Origin: Sphingopyxis witflariensis
GTDB lineage: Bacteria > Pseudomonadota > Alphaproteobacteria > Sphingomonadales > Sphingomonadaceae
DNA length: 64,000 nt
Assembly: GCF_002205635.1 (NCBI RefSeq)
Contig: NZ_NISJ01000003.1
Coordinates: forward strand, 365,199 to 429,198
Direction of reading: 5' to 3'
Position numbers and translations under genes: made by a program. The notes beneath the pieces were generated by a model. The model was not told where the DNA came from, searched no databases, and saw only the letters and a program-made list of their open reading frames with translations. Below are positions 34,678 through 43,414 of this stretch, piece after piece (the stretch's first letter is position 1; each line of letters begins with the position of its first letter).

Positions 34678-34735
34678 TCCTTTCATCTGTCCACGATCAA
34701 CGGCCGGAGCGCCCGCTTCCGGAAGAGGAGAAGTC

Positions 34736-35068
34736 ATGTCCAAGGAAATTACGATTACGGCAGCGCGTCTGATCCGCGACGTTCCCGCCGCCGAAGTCCG
34801 GGTCGACGACGCGCTCATCGCGGTGTCGACGCTGATGACGAGCGTGGTGACCGCGCGGCGCGATACCGGCGGAGTGCCGGCTACGAAGGGCCAGGCGACG
34901 ATCCGGCGGCTCATGAAAGCGCAGATGGCCTTGGTGGACGTCAGCGGGGACATTCTGCGCGTCCATGGCGAACTCGCCGACATCGGGCGCGAGACCGCGG
35001 GCTACGATCTTCATGAATGCCCTTCGGTCGCCGGGATCGGAGATGCCACACAAAGGGTAACAGGCTGA
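34736..35068 (+). CDS. Hypothetical protein of the conjugation region
   Basis: 110 residues, mainly helical, without membrane segment. Residues 24-75 (VDDALIAVSTLMTSVVTARRDTGGVPATKGQATIRRLMKAQMALVDVSGDILRVHGEL, in pieces) suggest a helical bundle. I do not recognise the family. GGAAGAGGAG stands before the ATG. It is 58 bp downstream of the LuxR-type gene in the same direction. Confidence 0.65.
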   Translation: MSKEITITAARLIRDVPAAEVRVDDALIAVSTLMTSVVTARRDTGGVPATKGQATIRRLMKAQMALVDVSGDILRVHGELADIGRETAGYDLHECPSVAGIGDATQRVTG

Positions 35069-35109
35069 CGGTTGTTGACCGGGAGCAACGACCATGAAAG
35101 TTTGGGAAC

Positions 35110-35583
35110 ATGCGCATCGCGTTGTTTCTCGCTTTCCTGGCCATTGCCGTCGGCTATGCCGCGTGGAAGGGCGGCGGACCCGAACGGGTGATGGCGGCGA
35201 TCGCGGTGGCGATGGTGGGCTCGGACCAGATCCTTCATATCTTCGTGCCGACGAACTTCGCCACTGTCGACACCGGTCATCTCGCGATCGACCTTTTTGG
35301 CGCCGGGTCCACCGTCGCGCTCGCGATGTTTGCGCATCGCTTCTGGCCCATGTGCATCGCCGTCTTTCATCTGGTCCCGCTCCTCGCGCACATGAGCCGA
35401 ACATTCGACATGGCGCTGCACCCGGCGGCGTATCTTACGATGCAGGTGGCGACGTCGTGGCCGGTCCCGGCGATCCTCATCCTCGCAACCTGGCGTCACC
35501 AGCATCGGCTGGCGCGCGGCGTCAGCGAGCCATCCTGGCTCAATTCGTTGCCACGCTCGATCCGGACAACAGCGAAGCCATAG
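35110..35583 (+). CDS. Small integral membrane protein
   Basis: 157 residues with about four hydrophobic helices (residues 1-20, 35-52, 60-100 and 110-138) and a polar basic tail. His residues recur near the helix ends (LHIFVP, TGHLAIDLF, AHRFWP, FHLVPLLAHM), which might bind a metal or heme. Not recognised as a named family. It overlaps the presumed start of the radC gene, read in another frame. Confidence 0.6.
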   Translation: MRIALFLAFLAIAVGYAAWKGGGPERVMAAIAVAMVGSDQILHIFVPTNFATVDTGHLAIDLFGAGSTVALAMFAHRFWPMCIAVFHLVPLLAHMSRTFDMALHPAAYLTMQVATSWPVPAILILATWRHQHRLARGVSEPSWLNSLPRSIRTTAKP

Positions 35584-36521
35584 CCGGCACGCTGCTGGCA
35601 GAACATCAGACCCTCGGCCGTCTTCTCGCCCAGTCTCCCGAAGCCCTGGCCCGCACGCTGGGACAATTTAGCCCGGTCGCGGCGATGATCGTTGCCGCAC
35701 GCGCCGTCACGTCGGAGGCGCTGCGCGCCGAGCTTGCGGGCCGAGGGATCGACCCCGCCAATCCACGTCTGCTCGAATATCTCAGAGCCTCGATGGGGGC
35801 GCTGCCTCACGAAACGCTGCGCATTCTCTTTCTCGACGCCTCCCGCCGGCTGATCGCCGACGAACAATTGCAACATGGAACGGTCGGACAGGTCGCCTTC
35901 TATCCACGCACCATATTTAGACGGGCGATCGAACTCGACGCCGCCGCGATCATCCTCGTCCACAATCATCCGAGCGGCGATCCCACGCCCAGCCGATCCG
36001 ATATCATGGCAACCGAGCGGCTGGCCGCGATCGGTCGATCGCTCGATGTGGAGGTGCTGGAACATATCGTCGTGACGCTTCGCCGCCATCGCACGATCCT
36101 GCATGGCGGGACGGCGGCCTGCAGCGAGGCGTCATCGGCGGCCGTGCTGCTCGACACGGCAAGCGAGTGGCGAAGGGCGCGCGGCGCAAAGCTTGCGCTT
36201 GCCAATGCGCAAAGGGCTTCGCGGCGACGATTGCTGCGCCGCCAGCTCGTCGGAGCCGCCGACCTCTTCGGCGAGCCGGCCTGGGACATGCTCATCGATC
36301 TCTTCATTCACGAGGGAGAAGCGAAGGCTGTATCGACGAGCTCGCTCTGCATCGCCTCGGGCTTGCCGATGACGAGCGCCTTGCGGCTGCTCCAGCGGCT
36401 CTGCGATGCGGGGCTCGTGACCCGCGAGGCCGACAGGCTCGACGGGCGGCGCAATTTCATCCGGTTGGTGCCGCCACTCGCGCACCGGCTGATGGCTTAT
36501 TTCACCGAAGGCGACGAATGA
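35457..36521 (+). CDS. RadC-type JAB domain protein with C-terminal winged helix
   Basis: About 354 residues from GTG at 35457; the start is uncertain because the frame is open back to 35094 through the preceding gene. The central RadC/MPN+ domain has the metal motif HNHPSGDPTPSRSD near residue 170. Residues after 280 (STSSLCIASGLPMTSALRLLQRLCDAGLVTREADRLDGRRNFIRL, in pieces) form a winged helix-turn-helix. RadC proteins are common on mobile elements; their biochemical role is unsettled. The 3' end overlaps the convergent CopG-type gene by 25 bp. Confidence 0.82.
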   Translation: MAGPGDPHPRNLASPASAGARRQRAILAQFVATLDPDNSEAIAGTLLAEHQTLGRLLAQSPEALARTLGQFSPVAAMIVAARAVTSEALRAELAGRGIDPANPRLLEYLRASMGALPHETLRILFLDASRRLIADEQLQHGTVGQVAFYPRTIFRRAIELDAAAIILVHNHPSGDPTPSRSDIMATERLAAIGRSLDVEVLEHIVVTLRRHRTILHGGTAACSEASSAAVLLDTASEWRRARGAKLALANAQRASRRRLLRRQLVGAADLFGEPAWDMLIDLFIHEGEAKAVSTSSLCIASGLPMTSALRLLQRLCDAGLVTREADRLDGRRNFIRLVPPLAHRLMAYFTEGDE

Positions 36522-36934
36522 TCGCCATCCTTGTCGCGCGAGAGTTCGTCCCCGAGCTTGGGCCCGGCCTCCATCCGGCGGCTGAGCGAATCGACAAAGG
36601 CTTCCCATCGCTTCTTCCCGGTTGCCTGCGCAGCGCGAAGAGCGGCGTCGGGCAGCGGCGGGCTGTTGACGAGCCAGGATCGGACGAACAGTGCGAACGC
36701 CTCATTCGACAGTTCGACATGCCATTCGAGCCGGTCGAGCTGGCGCGAAATCCTGTCGAGGCGCCGCGTCAGCACAGCCTCGATGCGTTCCTCATGGTCG
36801 GGGGTCAGCAAGGAAGCCAGCGCCGCTTCGACGATGTCGGTGCGGGTGATCCGCCGGCTGCTCGCGCGGTCGTCGAGCTGCCGCGCCAGGATCGCGTCGA
36901 TCCGGAAGGTCCGCTTGACCGACGGCTTTCTCAC
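36497..36934 (-). CDS. CopG/ribbon-helix-helix protein next to traG
   Basis: 145 residues. The N-terminal KRTFRIDAILARQLDDRASSRRITRTDIVEAALASLL is a ribbon-helix-helix signature. A helical region with Arg/Leu heptads follows (RIEAVLTRRLDRISRQLDRLEWHVELS, in pieces), then an acidic tail. Such genes regularly follow traG in alphaproteobacterial ICEs and probably regulate or assist relaxosome binding at oriT. The GTG start overlaps the traG stop. Confidence 0.85.
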   Translation of the reverse strand: MRKPSVKRTFRIDAILARQLDDRASSRRITRTDIVEAALASLLTPDHEERIEAVLTRRLDRISRQLDRLEWHVELSNEAFALFVRSWLVNSPPLPDAALRAAQATGKKRWEAFVDSLSRRMEAGPKLGDELSRDKDGDHSSPSVK

Positions 36935-38943
36935 AGGTCGATTCCGTCATCGGGATCTTGCGACGCGAGGCGGGCGCCGCGGCGCATGGCACCATCGATG
37001 GCCTTGCGCTTGCGCGCCGCGTCGTCGTCGCGATCCGGGTCGTCGAAGTCGAATTCGCCGACCTGGTTGCCGGGCACGGGGGCAATATCTTCATGGTCGG
37101 GTATTGCCGGTTCCTGCCGGATACCGCTGTTCGCCTCGCTTTCCTCCTGCTCCTCATCCGCCGGATCACCCGAGACGTCCTGATTTGCCTGCGCGGCGGC
37201 GACGCCGGGGAGGATTGCCGGAGGCGCAAGCGCGCTCCAGTCGTCGGGCCGCGGAGCATCCGCCTCGGAGGGAGGCGGGGGCGGCAAGATGCGCGCCTGC
37301 AACCGGGGATCGGCAAAATATCTCGCCTTGCTCGCGCGGATCGGCGCCACGCCTGCGACCATCACGATTTCCTGGTCGGGCGGTAGCTGCATCACCTCGC
37401 CCGGCGTCAGCAATGCGCGCGCGGTCTCGGTACGCGACACCATGAGATGACCGAGCCAGGGCGAGAGCCGGTGCCCCGCATAATTCTTCATGGCGCGCAT
37501 CTCCGTTGCGGTCCCGAGCGCATCGGAAATCCGCTTGGCGGTGCGCTCGTCATTCGTCGCGAAACTTACCCGGACGTGGCAATTATCGAGAATGGCATTG
37601 TTCGGCCCATAGGCCTTTTCGATCTGGTTCAGCGACTGAGCGATGAGGAAGGCCTTGATTCCGTATCCCGCCATGAAAGCGAGCGCGCTCTCGAAGAAAT
37701 CGAGCCGTCCCAGCGCCGGAAACTCGTCGAGCATGAACAGAAGGCGCTGCGGCCGAGCGGCGGGATTGAGCTCCTCGGTGAGCCGCCGCCCGATCTGGTT
37801 GAGGATCAGGCGGATGAGCGGCTTGGTGCGGCTGATGTCACCCGGCGGCACGACGAGATAAAGCGAGGTCGGGGCGTTGCCGGTGACGAGATCGGCGATA
37901 CGCCAGTCGGACCGCCCCGTCACCGCGGCGATGACCGGGTCGCGGTAGAGGCCGAGGAAGGACATGGCGGTCGAGAGCACCCCCGAGCGCTCGTTGGCCG
38001 ACTTGTTGAGCAGGTCCTGCGCGGCCCGGGCAACGACCGGATGCACGCCAGCCTCGCCGAGATGCGCGGTCGTCTGCATGATCCGCAGCGTCGTGGCGAT
38101 GCCGCGGCGGGGATCGGACAAAAAGGCCGCCACCCCGGCGAGCGATTTATCCTCTTCGGCGTAGAGGACATGGAGGATCGCCCCGACGAGCAGCGAATGG
38201 CTCGTCTTTTCCCAATGGTTGCGCTTCTCGAGGCTGCCTTCGGGGTCGACGAGCACGTCGGCGACATTCTGCGCGTCACGCACCTCCCACTGACCGCGCC
38301 GGATTTCGAGCAAAGGGTTGTAAGCGGATGACGCGATGTTGGTCGGATCGAAGAGGAGCACGCGACCGTGCTGCGCCCGGAAACCCGAAGTGAGCTGCCA
38401 ATTCTCGCCCTTGATGTCGTGCACGATACAGCTGCCGGGCCAAGTGAGCAGCGTCGGGACGACGAGGCCGACGCCCTTGCCCGAGCGCGTCGGCGCGAAG
38501 CAGAGGATATGCTCTGCGCCATCATGACGCAGATAGTGCCGGCGAAAGCGTCCAAGGATCACCCCGGCATCGCCGAGCATGCCCGCTCGCCGGATATCGC
38601 CCGCATCTGCCCAGCGCGCCGAGCCATAGGTTTCGGCGCGCCGCCGCTCGCGGGCGCGCCATACCGACATGGCGATCGCGACGATGATCGAAAGAAAGCC
38701 GCCCGAGGCGGCGATCATCGCGCCGCGGTAGAAGATTGGCGGTGCATAGGCGTCATAGACGAACCACCACCAGAAGAAGGCCGGCGGCGGATAGAGCGGA
38801 TAGTCGCCGATCCGGAACCATGGCGCACCCAGCGCCGGCTGATATCCGAGCGCAGCGGCAGTCCACTGGGTTGCCGCCCAGACCGCGAGGATCACGATCG
38901 CGCCGACGGCGGCTATCTGGCCCCAGAGTATCTTGTCGTTCAT
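36931..38943 (-). CDS. traG: TraG / VirD4-type coupling protein
   Basis: 670 residues. Two N-terminal transmembrane helices (about residues 8-28 and 75-95); Walker A APTRSGKGVGLVVPTLLTW near residue 150; Walker B LLFMLDEFPALGRLDF near residue 405. The C-terminus (after 560) is acidic and low complexity. It brings the relaxase-DNA complex to the mating channel. It lies 15 bp after the relaxase stop. Confidence 0.94.
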   Translation of the reverse strand: MNDKILWGQIAAVGAIVILAVWAATQWTAAALGYQPALGAPWFRIGDYPLYPPPAFFWWWFVYDAYAPPIFYRGAMIAASGGFLSIIVAIAMSVWRARERRRAETYGSARWADAGDIRRAGMLGDAGVILGRFRRHYLRHDGAEHILCFAPTRSGKGVGLVVPTLLTWPGSCIVHDIKGENWQLTSGFRAQHGRVLLFDPTNIASSAYNPLLEIRRGQWEVRDAQNVADVLVDPEGSLEKRNHWEKTSHSLLVGAILHVLYAEEDKSLAGVAAFLSDPRRGIATTLRIMQTTAHLGEAGVHPVVARAAQDLLNKSANERSGVLSTAMSFLGLYRDPVIAAVTGRSDWRIADLVTGNAPTSLYLVVPPGDISRTKPLIRLILNQIGRRLTEELNPAARPQRLLFMLDEFPALGRLDFFESALAFMAGYGIKAFLIAQSLNQIEKAYGPNNAILDNCHVRVSFATNDERTAKRISDALGTATEMRAMKNYAGHRLSPWLGHLMVSRTETARALLTPGEVMQLPPDQEIVMVAGVAPIRASKARYFADPRLQARILPPPPPSEADAPRPDDWSALAPPAILPGVAAAQANQDVSGDPADEEQEESEANSGIRQEPAIPDHEDIAPVPGNQVGEFDFDDPDRDDDAARKRKAIDGAMRRGARLASQDPDDGIDL

Positions 38944-38958
38944 GCGGAAGCTGTCCTT

Positions 38959-40704
38959 CTAGATGCCGATGCCCCGGCCCAGCGCCCAGTCGACCGTGCC
39001 GCCGGGCGACATGGTGCCGGTGATATGCTGGCCGAGGTGGCGGTCGAGCGCGGGGCGCCAGGGAACGAGCTGGAAGCCGAGCCCGTCGTCGATCATCGCG
39101 AAGCGCCCCGATGCGAGGGTGACGCGTTCGCGGTAGATGCCGCTCACATACTCCCCGGCAGCCGAGGGTTTCGCGGCAAGGCCGGTCCGCTCGGCGATCG
39201 CGGCGGTGGCGGCCTCCAGCTCACGCGAGGCTAACTTGTCGATCAGCCCCGGCGGCAGGGTCAGCCGATCGCCGGCGCGCGAGGCCAGTCCCTCGCTCAC
39301 AAGATGGCGCGCGCGTTCGTCCATCGCCTGGCGAATTTCGAGACCGAAGCCATTGCCGCATGCGACGGGTTCGCGGGCGACGAGTTGGCGGTCGAGCCAG
39401 GTCGCGCCGGGCGCGACCACCTGCGAAGCAAGCGGCAGGTCGGAGCGGGTCGCCAGCGATATCTGATCACGCCCCTTGCCGTCCTCCCACCGGCGCAGTT
39501 CGACGATCGCGCCGGGCCGCGCGTCGCCGGTCATCTCCATGTCGCCGAAGCGGATGTGGTGGGTGCGCCCGTCGGCGCCGTCGACGATCGCATAGGCGCT
39601 GCCCGCGAGCTCGTCATGGAGGCCGCGCTCGACCAGTCGGCCGATGATCGGACCGCCGGGCGCCCCGTCGTGGAGCGCGAGCGCAGCGGGATCGAAGCGT
39701 CCTCCATCGCGGGTGAGCGCCCGATGCATGGTCTTGATGATATCGCCGCGCGCCGCGACCTCGCGCAGCGCCTGTTCGGCGCCCGCGTCCATCATCCAGA
39801 GCCCGGCGCCCCTTCGCTCGGCGAGCCCCATCGCCTCGAGCTTCGCGGCGCGGCCAACGAGTAGGCCATGCATGCGCCGATCGTCGCCAGGCGCGGGCCG
39901 CAGATCGATCGCCCCGCCCATCTCGTCTGCCATCCGCTGCAGCCGGGCATCGAGGCTCGTCCAGCGTTCGGCATCGACCTCGCGCGTGAGCGAAGTATGA
40001 ATTTCATGCTCGCTCCGCGGACCGAGCTCGAGCGTCACAAAGGTCTCGGCGCGGCCGCGGATCCCCGCAGCGATATAGCCGCGGTCGATGACGAGATCGG
40101 AGCCGTCGTCGGCAATGCCGCGCACGAGAATATGGACGTGCGGATTGTCGGTATTCCAATGGTCGACCGCGACCCAGTCGAGGCGCGTATCCAGATCTCT
40201 TTGCATGTCGGTCAGAAGATCTCGGGTGAAGGTTCGAAGGTCATCGAGATCGGCCGCGTCCTCGGGGCTGACGATCAGCCGGAAATGATGCCGGTCCTCC
40301 TCGCAGCGCGCGGCGAACGCGTCGCGGTCGGCGGCATCGCCATCGGCATCGAACATGATGGCGTCGCGTCCGTCGCGGGTGACGCCCTCGCGCTCCAAAT
40401 AAGAGATATGGCGCGCGAGCGGCGCCGCCCGAAAGCGCGCGCCTCGGTGGCGGACCACGCGCGCCATGACGGTGACGCGGCGGCTGCCCGGCTGGCTGCG
40501 CATCGCGGCCAGAGCCCGCCGGCCGCGCCCCTGCGTCCCGGTGCCGCCGCCGCGCGCTCGGCCGGACCGCGAACGGGTATATCCCGAGCGGGCGGCCGCC
40601 CTGCGGACCTGGGCCGCGAGCCGCTTGCCCCTGTCCGCGGAACCCGAGCCGCGATCGCGGCTCCGTCCCGGCCTGATCCGGAAATCGCCGTCGTCACGCC
40701 GCAT
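38959..40704 (-). CDS. Relaxase / mobilisation nuclease (VirD2-like, DUF3363 type)
   Basis: About 581 residues. A basic Arg-rich N-terminus precedes the nuclease domain. The metal-binding motif is VAVDHWNTDNPHVHILVRG (three His, about residue 180), preceded by HHFRLIVSPEDAADLDDL. The presumed nicking Tyr may be in SYLEREGV near residue 101. The C-terminal half is a DUF3363-type region. It nicks oriT and pilots the DNA strand. ATG at 40704 is favoured; 40719 is possible. Confidence 0.9.
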   Translation of the reverse strand: MRRDDGDFRIRPGRSRDRGSGSADRGKRLAAQVRRAAARSGYTRSRSGRARGGGTGTQGRGRRALAAMRSQPGSRRVTVMARVVRHRGARFRAAPLARHISYLEREGVTRDGRDAIMFDADGDAADRDAFAARCEEDRHHFRLIVSPEDAADLDDLRTFTRDLLTDMQRDLDTRLDWVAVDHWNTDNPHVHILVRGIADDGSDLVIDRGYIAAGIRGRAETFVTLELGPRSEHEIHTSLTREVDAERWTSLDARLQRMADEMGGAIDLRPAPGDDRRMHGLLVGRAAKLEAMGLAERRGAGLWMMDAGAEQALREVAARGDIIKTMHRALTRDGGRFDPAALALHDGAPGGPIIGRLVERGLHDELAGSAYAIVDGADGRTHHIRFGDMEMTGDARPGAIVELRRWEDGKGRDQISLATRSDLPLASQVVAPGATWLDRQLVAREPVACGNGFGLEIRQAMDERARHLVSEGLASRAGDRLTLPPGLIDKLASRELEAATAAIAERTGLAAKPSAAGEYVSGIYRERVTLASGRFAMIDDGLGFQLVPWRPALDRHLGQHITGTMSPGGTVDWALGRGIGI

Positions 40705-40923
40705 CGGGCGCCCTGCCATACGAAAAGGGCGCAGAATATGCGGGCTCTGTGCGATCCGTATGGCTGATTTTGCCTATGCCATACGCCCAAAGCCGCCGAA
40801 AACCGACCATCCCGGGCCCGCAGCTGGCACGGTTTTTATCTTGCGATCCCCCATTTCCCTTCCAGCAAGATCCTGCTGCTCCCGAACCGCGGCATCCAGC
40901 AAGGCTGATCCACCGGCGAGACA
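40705..40923. other. Candidate origin of transfer (oriT)
   Basis: 219 bp between the relaxase and the lytic transglycosylase genes. GCCATAC occurs at 40715-40721 and 40778-40784, with its inverse GTATGGC at 40758-40764. A second inverted pair, ATCTTGC (40838-40844) and GCAAGAT (40865-40871), follows. Short inverted repeats next to the relaxase gene are the usual setting of oriT. No nick site can be named. Confidence 0.4.
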
Positions 40924-41640
40924 TCAGCGGTCCCGCGCGGTGGAGAGCGAAATGAAGAGCGACGCAGCCGGCGCGGAAGACGGCGCGGCGGCTTCGGGCG
41001 CCGATGCGGAATGCGCACCCTCGAGGTCGTCGCGGCGCCCGGCGAAGATCGCCGCATCCCGCCAGCCATGCGAAGGCCTTGGCGCCGCGGCGGCATTTCC
41101 AACGCCGTTGACGCTGTCGGCGCCATGTAGTTCGGGGGCGATCTTCGCGACATAGGCGACGGTTTCGGCGGGCAAGCCGCGGCGGCCCGATGCATAGGCA
41201 TCGGCGCGCCCAGGTCCTGCATTATAGGCGGCGAGCATCAGCGCGATGTCGCCATAGCGGTCCCACATCGCGCGCAGATAGGCCGCACCCGCAAGGATGT
41301 TCGCGCGGGGGTCGAAGGGGTCCGGGCCGAGCCGGTGGCGGGCGGTCAGCGACGCCCAGGTTCCGGGCATGATCTGCATCAGCCCCATCGCTCCCGCATG
41401 CGAAACCGCGCCCGCCCTGCCCCGGCTTTCGGCGTGCATCACGCGCCAGATCCAGAGTTCGGGAATGGCGAAACGCTGCGCCGCTTCGGCGACCGGCGCG
41501 GCATAGGGATGCTCGCCCGGCTGCACCGCGGCGACAGCCGGCGTGCATAAGGGCTGCACGACGAAGGCGCCGACAAGCGCAGCGCAATGCCATGCGGGTC
41601 GATTGCCGCGCAGGCGGCGCATGCGCTCACTCGCCGTCAT
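40924..41640 (-). CDS. Lytic transglycosylase of the transfer system
   Basis: 238 residues. A signal peptide (about residues 16-38, ending CTPAVAAV) precedes an SLT domain with catalytic Glu71 in HAESRGRAGAVSHAGAMGLMQ and the later AAYNAGPGRADAY. It opens peptidoglycan for the mating channel in the periplasm (VirB1-like). The C-terminal 60 residues are Ala/Ser-rich and disordered. The start overlaps the DUF736 gene by 14 bp. Confidence 0.9.
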   Translation of the reverse strand: MTASERMRRLRGNRPAWHCAALVGAFVVQPLCTPAVAAVQPGEHPYAAPVAEAAQRFAIPELWIWRVMHAESRGRAGAVSHAGAMGLMQIMPGTWASLTARHRLGPDPFDPRANILAGAAYLRAMWDRYGDIALMLAAYNAGPGRADAYASGRRGLPAETVAYVAKIAPELHGADSVNGVGNAAAAPRPSHGWRDAAIFAGRRDDLEGAHSASAPEAAAPSSAPAASLFISLSTARDR

Positions 41641-41953
41641 CGCCGCGGATCCACCGGATCGAATATTTGCGCTTATCGGGAAGTCTCTGGGTCAGATGAG
41701 CGTAGAGCGGAGCCGGGAGGCCCGGGTCGTCGATCATGATCTCGATGTAGGGATGGCCCGCGAGAGTGCGGTTCCAACCCGCGCCAATTTCGGCTTCGTT
41801 GGCCGGATTGCCGACCAGGATGCGCCAATCGGGATCGTCTTCGCCGCCGAAGTCGGGCAGGCTCTCAAGGGTGATATGAGCTTGGTACGCGACGGTCTCG
41901 ATCATCCCCGAGAACCCGTGCGAAGCGCTTCCGGTCAGCGTTCCGATGATCAT
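41627..41953 (-). CDS. DUF736 family protein (copy 1)
   Basis: 108 residues. MIIGTLTGSASHGFSGMIET, the DPDWRILVGN segment and HPYIEIMIDDPGLPAPLYAHL are DUF736 landmarks. These small beta-rich proteins appear several times in alphaproteobacterial ICEs; their function is unknown. The ATG overlaps the traF stop (ATGA). It differs clearly from the other two copies at 44339 and 46138. Confidence 0.85.
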   Translation of the reverse strand: MIIGTLTGSASHGFSGMIETVAYQAHITLESLPDFGGEDDPDWRILVGNPANEAEIGAGWNRTLAGHPYIEIMIDDPGLPAPLYAHLTQRLPDKRKYSIRWIRGDDGE

Positions 41954-42540
41954 TTTTCGCGCTCCCTTTTGCCGTTGGCAGAATCGTCAGAGGTGTCTCC
42001 ACCGCGCCTGCGAAGCGGCGCGGCAGCTTTCGAGCGGGTGAAAAGCGGATGCGCGGTGCCGATCAGCCCGGCAGCGGGCAGCGGCCCGAAATAGCGGCCG
42101 TCGAGGCTGTCGGGCGCCGCGTTGAGGAGAAAGATCTCGCCGCGCCCGACGGTCCGGCAGCCGGTCCAGACGGGCAGCGAGCGGTTCGCGCGGTCGCGCG
42201 CCAGCGCGCGGGCAGCCCCCGCTCCGTCGACGGTGACGAAGGTGCCCGAACGGCAGACGAGCGCGCCGGGAAGAGCGGCGACGCGCTTCAGGAGCGGCAC
42301 GCCGCGCGGCAGATAGCCGCGCGCGCCGAGGAAGCCAGCGAGCGCCGGCGGCGGGTCGATGGCGACGAGTTCGCCGACCCGCGGCGCGGCATCCGCGTCG
42401 ATCCGGTAGAGGCCGATTGGCGCGCTGGCGCTCGCATTCCAGAGCAGGCGCGGCGCGGGCTTCGCCCATTCGACCGCGACGAAGAGCGTGCCGAAAAGCG
42501 AGACGGTCGCCGCCGTGAAGGACAGGATTCGCCGGTTCAT
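41950..42540 (-). CDS. traF: TraF-type S26 signal peptidase
   Basis: 196 residues. One N-terminal transmembrane segment, catalytic Ser in NASASAPIGLYRI (about residue 41), catalytic Lys in RGVPLLKRVAALPG (about residue 86), and GEIFLLNAAPDSLDGRYFGPLP near the end. It matures the TrbC pilin. The ATG at 42540 overlaps the DUF2840 stop (ATGA); the long frame back to 43230 is a shadow. Confidence 0.9.
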   Translation of the reverse strand: MNRRILSFTAATVSLFGTLFVAVEWAKPAPRLLWNASASAPIGLYRIDADAAPRVGELVAIDPPPALAGFLGARGYLPRGVPLLKRVAALPGALVCRSGTFVTVDGAGAARALARDRANRSLPVWTGCRTVGRGEIFLLNAAPDSLDGRYFGPLPAAGLIGTAHPLFTRSKAAAPLRRRGGDTSDDSANGKREREK

Positions 42541-43082
42541 GATTCGACCGCCCGGCGGCGCAGCCACGCCGTGTGGCGTTCGAGCGAATAGGGCCGGAAC
42601 GGCAGGCCGGCTGCAATCCGGTTGCCGATGTGGCGCCAATGGTCGGGCGCCGCATCGCAGGCGTCGATGCCGACGGCCTCGACCGCATCGATCGCCTCGA
42701 GCGCCTTCTGGACCTTCGGCCAGCCGTCGATCCGCGCCAGTATCTCGGCGCCGGGTCTGACGAACGGCAGCGTCGAATGGGACTCGCCCGGCGCGACGGC
42801 GAGGGCGATGGCGATGTTCGAATGGATGGTGCCGAAGTCGTTCGACGTCCAGCGGACGAAAGCGAAGACCGCGCCGGGACGGAAGGCCGCGACGCGTGTC
42901 CGGCGGCTCAGGATGCGCTCGGCAGCAACGCGGCCGAAGCGGATCCATTGTTCGTGCCGGCCTTCGATCCAAGTCAGTTCGACCTCGGTCGACGCACCCT
43001 GCGGCGGCGCCGCAATCGCGCGACCGCTGCGCGGCGAAAGCCCCGGCGACCCGAGCGCCGCATCGAAATCGATGCGGCGCAT
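42537..43082 (-). CDS. DUF2840 protein
   Basis: 181 residues, no membrane segment. EVELTWIEGRHEQWIRFGR, GAVFAFVRWTSNDFGTIHSNIAIALAV and the ICNRIAAGLPFRPYS-like end identify DUF2840, an ICE-associated family of unknown function usually found between parA and traF. Here the ATG overlaps the stop of the AlpA-like gene (TGATG), so repA and parA, which often sit at this point, are missing. Confidence 0.85.
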   Translation of the reverse strand: MRRIDFDAALGSPGLSPRSGRAIAAPPQGASTEVELTWIEGRHEQWIRFGRVAAERILSRRTRVAAFRPGAVFAFVRWTSNDFGTIHSNIAIALAVAPGESHSTLPFVRPGAEILARIDGWPKVQKALEAIDAVEAVGIDACDAAPDHWRHIGNRIAAGLPFRPYSLERHTAWLRRRAVES

Positions 43083-43324
43083 CAGCGCGGCTCTCGCCGC
43101 GCGGGACGCACGATGCCGCTGCCGGGATCGGACGTTGAGGTGCGGCGGCCGAGCTCGACCCAGGCGTCGAGTTCGTCGATCGCGTAGACGACGCGGCCCC
43201 CGAGCTTGCGATAGACTGGCCCCGTTCCATAGACGCGATGCTTCTCGAGCGTCCGGTGCGAAAGGCCGACGCGCCTTGCCGCCTCGGGCGTGGTGAGAAA
43301 GCGTGGCGGGTGACCGGTCGTCAT
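43082..43324 (-). CDS. AlpA/MerR-type helix-turn-helix protein
   Basis: 80 residues. The HTH is FLTTPEAARRVGLSHRTLEKHRVYGTGPVYRKLGGRVVYAIDELDAWVE (residues 9-57, in pieces), the excisionase/AlpA type. It probably controls transfer or excision genes of the element. GGAAGGAGC precedes the ATG at 43324. It starts 90 bp downstream of the DUF2285 gene in the same direction. Confidence 0.88.
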   Translation of the reverse strand: MTTGHPPRFLTTPEAARRVGLSHRTLEKHRVYGTGPVYRKLGGRVVYAIDELDAWVELGRRTSTSDPGSGIVRPARREPR

Positions 43325-43414
43325 GGGGTGCTCCTTCCAGCCGCCGGACCTTCGAGAGCGGGTCGGCGGGCGATGTCGCGTCATGGCGCGGCGCAGGACG
43401 CACAGGGGAGCGGC

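Noticed and set aside
35094..35456. N-terminal extension of the radC frame
   Set aside because: It overlaps a well-formed membrane protein gene in another frame and translates to Arg/Gly/His-rich noise.
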